Shown: in pieces, positions 6,850-9,747 of the stretch | Layout: each line of letters opens with the position of its first letter | Position numbering within the stretch: position 1 is the stretch's first letter | Source: an uncultured Clostridia bacterium | GTDB taxonomy: Bacteria; Bacillota; Clostridia; Christensenellales; Aristaeellaceae | Direction: 5' to 3' | Assembly: GCA_934615145.1 (NCBI GenBank) | Contig: CAKTTM010000051.1 | Location: forward strand, 1-9,747 | Length of the DNA stretch: 9,747 bases | Notes under the pieces: generated by a model | What the model saw: the letters and a program-made list of their open reading frames with translations, nothing else | What the model was told of the DNA's origin: nothing | Databases searched by the model: none | Program-made: the position numbers and the translations under genes

Positions 6850-8034
6850 TTACTTGTTATTCAACGCCGCCACGCCGGGCAGCTCCAGGCCCTCCAAAAA
6901 CTCCAGGCTGGCGCCGCCGCCGGTGGAGATATGCGATATCTTGTCGCCATAGCCCATCTGCACCACGGCTGCCGCGCTATCCCCGCCGCCCACGATGGTG
7001 GTAGCACCACTCTGCGCCATAGCTTCCGCCACCGCCTTGGTGCCCGCTGCGAACTGGCTCATCTCAAAGGCGCCCATCGGGCCATTCCACACCACGGTCC
7101 TGGCGCCCTTGATGGCTTCCTTGAAGGCCTTGATGGCCTCCGGCCCAATGTCCAGGCCCATCCAGCCCGCAGGTATTTGACCGGACTCGACCACCTGCGT
7201 CTTCGCCTCATTGCTGAAGCTGTCGGCCGCCAGCGAGTCCGCCGGCAGCAGCAGCTTGACGCCCTTGGCCTTGGCTTTCTCGATCATCTCCTTGGCGTAG
7301 TCCACCTTGTCGGCCTCCAGCAGCGACTTGCCGATCTCACCGCCCAGCGCCTTTTCAAAGGTATAGGCCATGCCGCCGCCGATGATCAGCACATCCACCT
7401 TCTCCAACAGGTTGTTGATGACGCCGATCTTGTCAGACACCTTGGCGCCGCCCAGGATGGCCACGAAGGGCCGGTCCGGATCCTCTAGCGCCTTGCCCAG
7501 GAACTTGAGCTCCTTCTCGATCAAAAAGCCGCTGACGGCGGGCAGGTAGTGCGCCGCGCCCTCGGTGGAGGCATGCGCGCGATGCGCCGTGCCAAAGGCA
7601 TCGTTGACATAGACATCGCCGTAGCTGGCCAGCTTCTTGGCAAAGTCCGGGTCGTTCTTCTCCTCTTCCTTGTGGAAGCGCAGGTTCTCAAGCAGGCAGA
7701 CCTCGCCCTCCTTGAGGGAGGCCACCACGCGGTCGGCGTCCTCGCCCACCACATCCTTACACATCTTGACATCTTGACCCAGCAGCTCGCCCAGGCGCTT
7801 GGCCGCCGGCGCCAGCGAATACTTGGGGTTCACCTCGCCCTTGGGCCGGCCCAGGTGGCTGCACAGCACCACCTTGGCGCCCTGCTCTACCAGGTACTGT
7901 ATGGTGGGCAGCGCGCCCACGATGCGGCTGTCATCGGTGATCTGCAGGCTCTCATCCTGGGGCACATTGAAGTCCACGCGCACCAGCACGCGCTTGCCCT
8001 TGAGATCAATGTCCCTGACCGTCTTCTTGCTCAT
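6850..8034 (-). CDS. pgk: Phosphoglycerate kinase
   Basis: 394 residues, normal for a bacterial enzyme that transfers the acyl phosphate of 1,3-bisphosphoglycerate to ADP. The signature RVDFNVP (19-25) and SHLGRPKG (59-66) mark the substrate-binding N domain; GGGDSAAA (349-356) and STGGGAS (370-376) belong to the nucleotide-binding C domain. ATG at 8034 is preceded by AAGGAG with 7-base spacing. A promoter with TATAAT lies about 50 bases upstream, so pgk probably begins the pgk-tpiA-gpmI transcript. The usual upstream partner gap is absent; the upstream gene is an unrelated small membrane protein. Confidence 0.98.
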   Translation of the reverse strand: MSKKTVRDIDLKGKRVLVRVDFNVPQDESLQITDDSRIVGALPTIQYLVEQGAKVVLCSHLGRPKGEVNPKYSLAPAAKRLGELLGQDVKMCKDVVGEDADRVVASLKEGEVCLLENLRFHKEEEKNDPDFAKKLASYGDVYVNDAFGTAHRAHASTEGAAHYLPAVSGFLIEKELKFLGKALEDPDRPFVAILGGAKVSDKIGVINNLLEKVDVLIIGGGMAYTFEKALGGEIGKSLLEADKVDYAKEMIEKAKAKGVKLLLPADSLAADSFSNEAKTQVVESGQIPAGWMGLDIGPEAIKAFKEAIKGARTVVWNGPMGAFEMSQFAAGTKAVAEAMAQSGATTIVGGGDSAAAVVQMGYGDKISHISTGGGASLEFLEGLELPGVAALNNK

Positions 8035-8055
8035 ATTGCCTCTCCTTCACATTAA

Positions 8056-8067
8056 GGGCCGCGGCCC
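8056..8067. repeat. 12-bp perfect palindrome in the pgk leader
   Basis: GGGCCGCGGCCC lies downstream of the predicted pgk transcription start and upstream of the ribosome binding site. It could be an operator or a small leader hairpin, or chance in GC-rich DNA. Confidence 0.4.
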
Positions 8068-8083
8068 AAGTTCGCACCCTTTG

Positions 8084-8113
8084 ATTATACCCCAAGCATC
8101 AGGCCTGGGGCAA
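8084..8113 (-). promoter_or_regulatory. Predicted sigma-A-type promoter of pgk
   Basis: On the - strand, TTGCCC (8113-8108; four of six consensus bases) is separated by 18 bases from a perfect TATAAT (8089-8084). The start would be near 8076, giving a leader of about 40 bases. An inverted repeat (8090-8110) fills the spacer. Confidence 0.7.
8090..8110 (-). repeat. Inverted repeat within the pgk promoter spacer
   Basis: On the - strand CCCCAGGC and GCTTGGGG pair over 8 positions, one of them G-U in RNA, around a 5-base loop. It lies between the -35 and -10 hexamers and about 20 bases after the stop of the upstream gene. It could be an operator, or a weak terminator of the upstream unit; no T run follows. 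Confidence 0.45.
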
Positions 8114-8128
8114 GGAAACGACAATTAT

Positions 8129-8512
8129 TTAACTCCCTGAGGCTTTCGCCCAGTCAGGCTCAGCACGCCGCAGGGCAGCCATGTGCCGCAGCCTGCGGCG
8201 CAGCTGCTCCTGCGAAATGCCCAGCGCCCGCGCCACGCCGCGCAGCGTCAGGGGCCCAGATTCGCTGAGCACGTGGGCATACTCCGCCTGCCGCGATGCC
8301 GCGCGGATGCTCAGCCAGCCCCGCCAGGCGCCCAGCGCCGCCGCGATCGTAAACACCACGCCCACCAGCCCTGAATCCAGCCGTTCATTGGCCAGCAGGC
8401 CTACCGCGGTCGCGGCAAAGACCCCCGCCAGCAGGCCAAAGCCTATCAGCCGGACAAAGCCCCAGGCCCGGACGCGGCCGGGATCGCGCAGGCCGTCCTT
8501 TGCCCCGCTCAT
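8129..8512 (-). CDS. Small membrane protein with helix-turn-helix-like tail
   Basis: Not recognised as a named family. The frame is open from 8578, but the better start is the ATG at 8512, whose ATGA overlaps the HIT gene stop; that gives 127 residues and implies coupled translation. No strong ribosome binding site is visible. Two hydrophobic segments (about 19-41 and 48-67) are joined by a short NERLDSG turn, so both ends likely face the cytoplasm given the Arg-rich flanks. The C-terminal part, about residues 86-110 (GPLTLRGVARALGISQEQLRRRLRHM), has the pattern of a helix-turn-helix or winged-helix recognition unit and is strongly basic. A membrane-tethered DNA-binding or protein-binding role is inference only. 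Confidence 0.7.
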   Translation of the reverse strand: MSGAKDGLRDPGRVRAWGFVRLIGFGLLAGVFAATAVGLLANERLDSGLVGVVFTIAAALGAWRGWLSIRAASRQAEYAHVLSESGPLTLRGVARALGISQEQLRRRLRHMAALRRAEPDWAKASGS

Positions 8513-8856
8513 CCCATCTGATCGCTGAGCTGCCTGCCGCCCAGGATATGAAAGTGCAGGTGCTGCACGCTCTGGCAAGCGTGCGGGCCGCAGTTGGACA
8601 GCAGGCGGTAGCCGCTGTCGGCAATCCCCTCCTGCCGGGCGATCAGCTTGGCTGCCTTGAGGCAGCAGGCCAGCTCGGCGTCCGGCATCGCCTCGGTGTC
8701 ATTGAGCCCCGCGATGTGGCGCTTGGGCACCAGCAGCACATGCACCGGCGCCTGGGGCGCGATGTCGCGAAAGGCGAAGCAATGCTCGTCCTCCCAGACC
8801 TTGGTGCTTGGAATCTCGCCCCGAACGATCTTGCAAAACAGACAGTTATCAGACAT
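8509..8856 (-). CDS. HIT-family (HINT-type) nucleotide hydrolase
   Basis: 115 residues, typical of bacterial HINT proteins, which hydrolyse nucleoside phosphoramidates and related adenosine conjugates. The N-terminal CLFCKIVRGEIPS has the CxxC pair (Cys5, Cys8) that binds zinc in many members. DIAPQAPVHVLLVPKRHI (31-48) and the triad motif HLHFHI (99-104, with His101 as the likely nucleophile) followed by LGGRQL are characteristic. A Cys (94) replaces the more usual Gly in the segment before QSV. It starts 14 bases after the degV stop and overlaps the next gene. In many Firmicutes a HIT gene lies just downstream of mtaB, and here only degV separates them. Confidence 0.93.
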   Translation of the reverse strand: MSDNCLFCKIVRGEIPSTKVWEDEHCFAFRDIAPQAPVHVLLVPKRHIAGLNDTEAMPDAELACCLKAAKLIARQEGIADSGYRLLSNCGPHACQSVQHLHFHILGGRQLSDQMG

Positions 8857-8870
8857 TGCCCTACCCTTTC

Positions 8871-9578
8871 TTATCGACCCGTGCCCAGGAAGAAGACGCC
8901 CAGCGCCCCGGGCCCGCCATCAGGCCCATGGCCTTGCGCATGCCGCGCGCGGTCGATGGCGCGTATCTTGCCCTCTTGGCTGAGCCACAGGATGGGCTTG
9001 AACTGCAGAAAGCTGGCCAGCAGCGCGCTGTAGCCGCTGAGCCTGCCGCTGCGCGCCAGGTGCTGCATATCGTCCACCGTAAAGCAGTGCATCACCTGCA
9101 GGTGATGGCGCTCGATCAGCGCCGCCACGGCATCGATGTCCTGCCCCTGTTCGCGCGCGTGGATGGCCATCTCCACCAGCAGGCCCTGGCCCAGCGAGCC
9201 GCTCATGCTGTCCAGGCAGATGATGCGCCGCTGCGGCCACTGGGCGGCCAGCTGCGCAAGCGCCATCTGCCCGCTGGCAAAGGTGGCCGACAGCGCGCTG
9301 CCCAGGCCAATGTAGAGCACATCCAGCCCCCTTTCCAGCGCCGGCAGCGCCGCCTGCCGATAGGCCTCGGGCGAGGGGGCGGCGGTGCTGCCGCGCTGCT
9401 TGTCGCGCAGGCGCTGGTAGAACTCTTTGAGGCTCATCTCCTGCTCGTCAGGATAACTTAAAAAGCTGTGCCCGCCGATCGTCACCGGCAGCGGCACCAC
9501 CGCCACATCAGGCAGGTTCAGCCGCTCTGCCGGCAGGTCGCAGCAGGCGTCGGTCAATATCAAATACTTGTGTGCCAT
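8871..9578 (-). CDS. DegV-family fatty-acid-binding protein, internally deleted
   Basis: 235 residues against about 280 for the family, whose members bind fatty acids and in some Firmicutes serve fatty-acid kinase. Residues 1-200 look normal: TDACCDLP (9-16, usually TDSxxDLP), PSPEAY (68-73), a GLGSALSATFAS segment (91-102), LDSMSGSLGQGL, and FTVDDMQHLARSGRLSG with FKPILWL following. After EGKIRAIDRAR the frame reads HAQGHGPDG, unlike the family, then returns to GPGALGVFFLG (222-232), which is the conserved C-terminal end. Between these the usual stretch of about 50 residues is missing. In a shifted frame, 8944-8912 reads GMRKAMGLMAG, which does fit the family after RAR. The gene therefore appears to carry a small shift in a CG repeat plus a deletion, and is probably impaired. 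It begins 21 bases after the mtaB-like stop. Confidence 0.85.
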   Translation of the reverse strand: MAHKYLILTDACCDLPAERLNLPDVAVVPLPVTIGGHSFLSYPDEQEMSLKEFYQRLRDKQRGSTAAPSPEAYRQAALPALERGLDVLYIGLGSALSATFASGQMALAQLAAQWPQRRIICLDSMSGSLGQGLLVEMAIHAREQGQDIDAVAALIERHHLQVMHCFTVDDMQHLARSGRLSGYSALLASFLQFKPILWLSQEGKIRAIDRARHAQGHGPDGGPGALGVFFLGTGR

Positions 9579-9599
9579 ATGGCCCCTCTCGCGTCTATC

Positions 9600-9746
9600 T
9601 TAATCGGTCAACTGGCCCGTCAGGCGCTCGCCCTGCTGGCCGGTAATCAGCACATCGCCTATCTCGCCAGGCCGGGCGCCCGGCGCCCAGCAGGCCATGT
9701 ATTGCGGCGTATAGCCCAGGGCGCCCTCGCCCTCCACGGTCTCAAA
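9600..9746 (-). CDS. mtaB: MtaB-like tRNA methylthiotransferase, C-terminal end
   Basis: Only the last 48 codons are in the window, ending in TAA. They read FETVEGEGALGYTPQYMACW and continue to GDVLITGQQGERLTGQLTD. The GYTxxY pattern followed by a short beta segment and L-x-G is the TRAM-domain end of MiaB/MtaB-type radical-SAM enzymes. Of these, MtaB makes the 2-methylthio group of ms2t6A at position 37 of tRNA, and it commonly precedes a HIT gene in Firmicutes, as it nearly does here. The radical-SAM core is outside the window, so the choice of MtaB over other members rests on this tail and on context. Confidence 0.7.
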   Translation of the reverse strand, partial: FETVEGEGALGYTPQYMACWAPGARPGEIGDVLITGQQGERLTGQLTD

Positions 9747-9747
9747 C

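Noticed and set aside
8513..8578. 22-codon longer start for the small membrane protein
   Set aside because: It would lie wholly within the HIT gene; the ATG at 8512 gives the common ATGA overlap and a sensible N-terminus.
8808..9461. 217-codon open frame on the + strand opposite degV
   Set aside because: Shadow of the DegV-family gene; no recognisable sequence.

Overview
The window looks like a chromosomal segment of a GC-rich, anaerobic, Clostridia-like Firmicute. I base this on a SpoVK/CbxX-type AAA ATPase, strong AGGAGG ribosome binding sites, a pgk-tpiA-gpmI glycolytic run, and an mtaB-like gene close to a HIT gene. Genus cannot be judged from the sequence alone. No rRNA, tRNA, CRISPR array, insertion sequence or phage gene was seen.

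The left part (1-3831) reads on the + strand. It holds the 3' end of a CbxX/SpoVK-family AAA ATPase. One base later begins a secreted protein whose N-terminal half looks like a beta-propeller and whose C-terminal half looks like a sugar-type ABC solute-binding protein; an in-frame TAG at 1649-1651 interrupts it. A threonine-aldolase-family PLP enzyme follows. The unit ends at a hairpin (3857-3888) that could terminate transcription from both sides.

The right part (9747-4045) reads on the - strand. In transcription order it holds the last 48 codons of an mtaB-like tRNA methylthiotransferase, a DegV-family fatty-acid-binding protein with a damaged C-terminal domain, a HIT-family hydrolase, and a small two-helix membrane protein with a helix-turn-helix-like tail overlapping the HIT stop. 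A recognisable sigma-A-type promoter then precedes pgk. A gene-free stretch of about 500 bases separates pgk from tpiA, which uses a TTG start, and gpmI follows closely. pgk, tpiA and gpmI supply lower-glycolysis steps; gap and eno are not in the window.

The least ordinary signals are in the intergenic DNA. A modular element of four consecutive hairpins of roughly 100-115 bp occurs twice, in opposite orientation, on either side of tpiA-gpmI. Its stems differ between copies by compensatory changes while two of the loops are kept. A third copy of its 26-bp terminal palindrome faces one of the two. With the amber-interrupted binding protein and the internally deleted degV, these are the main points for a second look.
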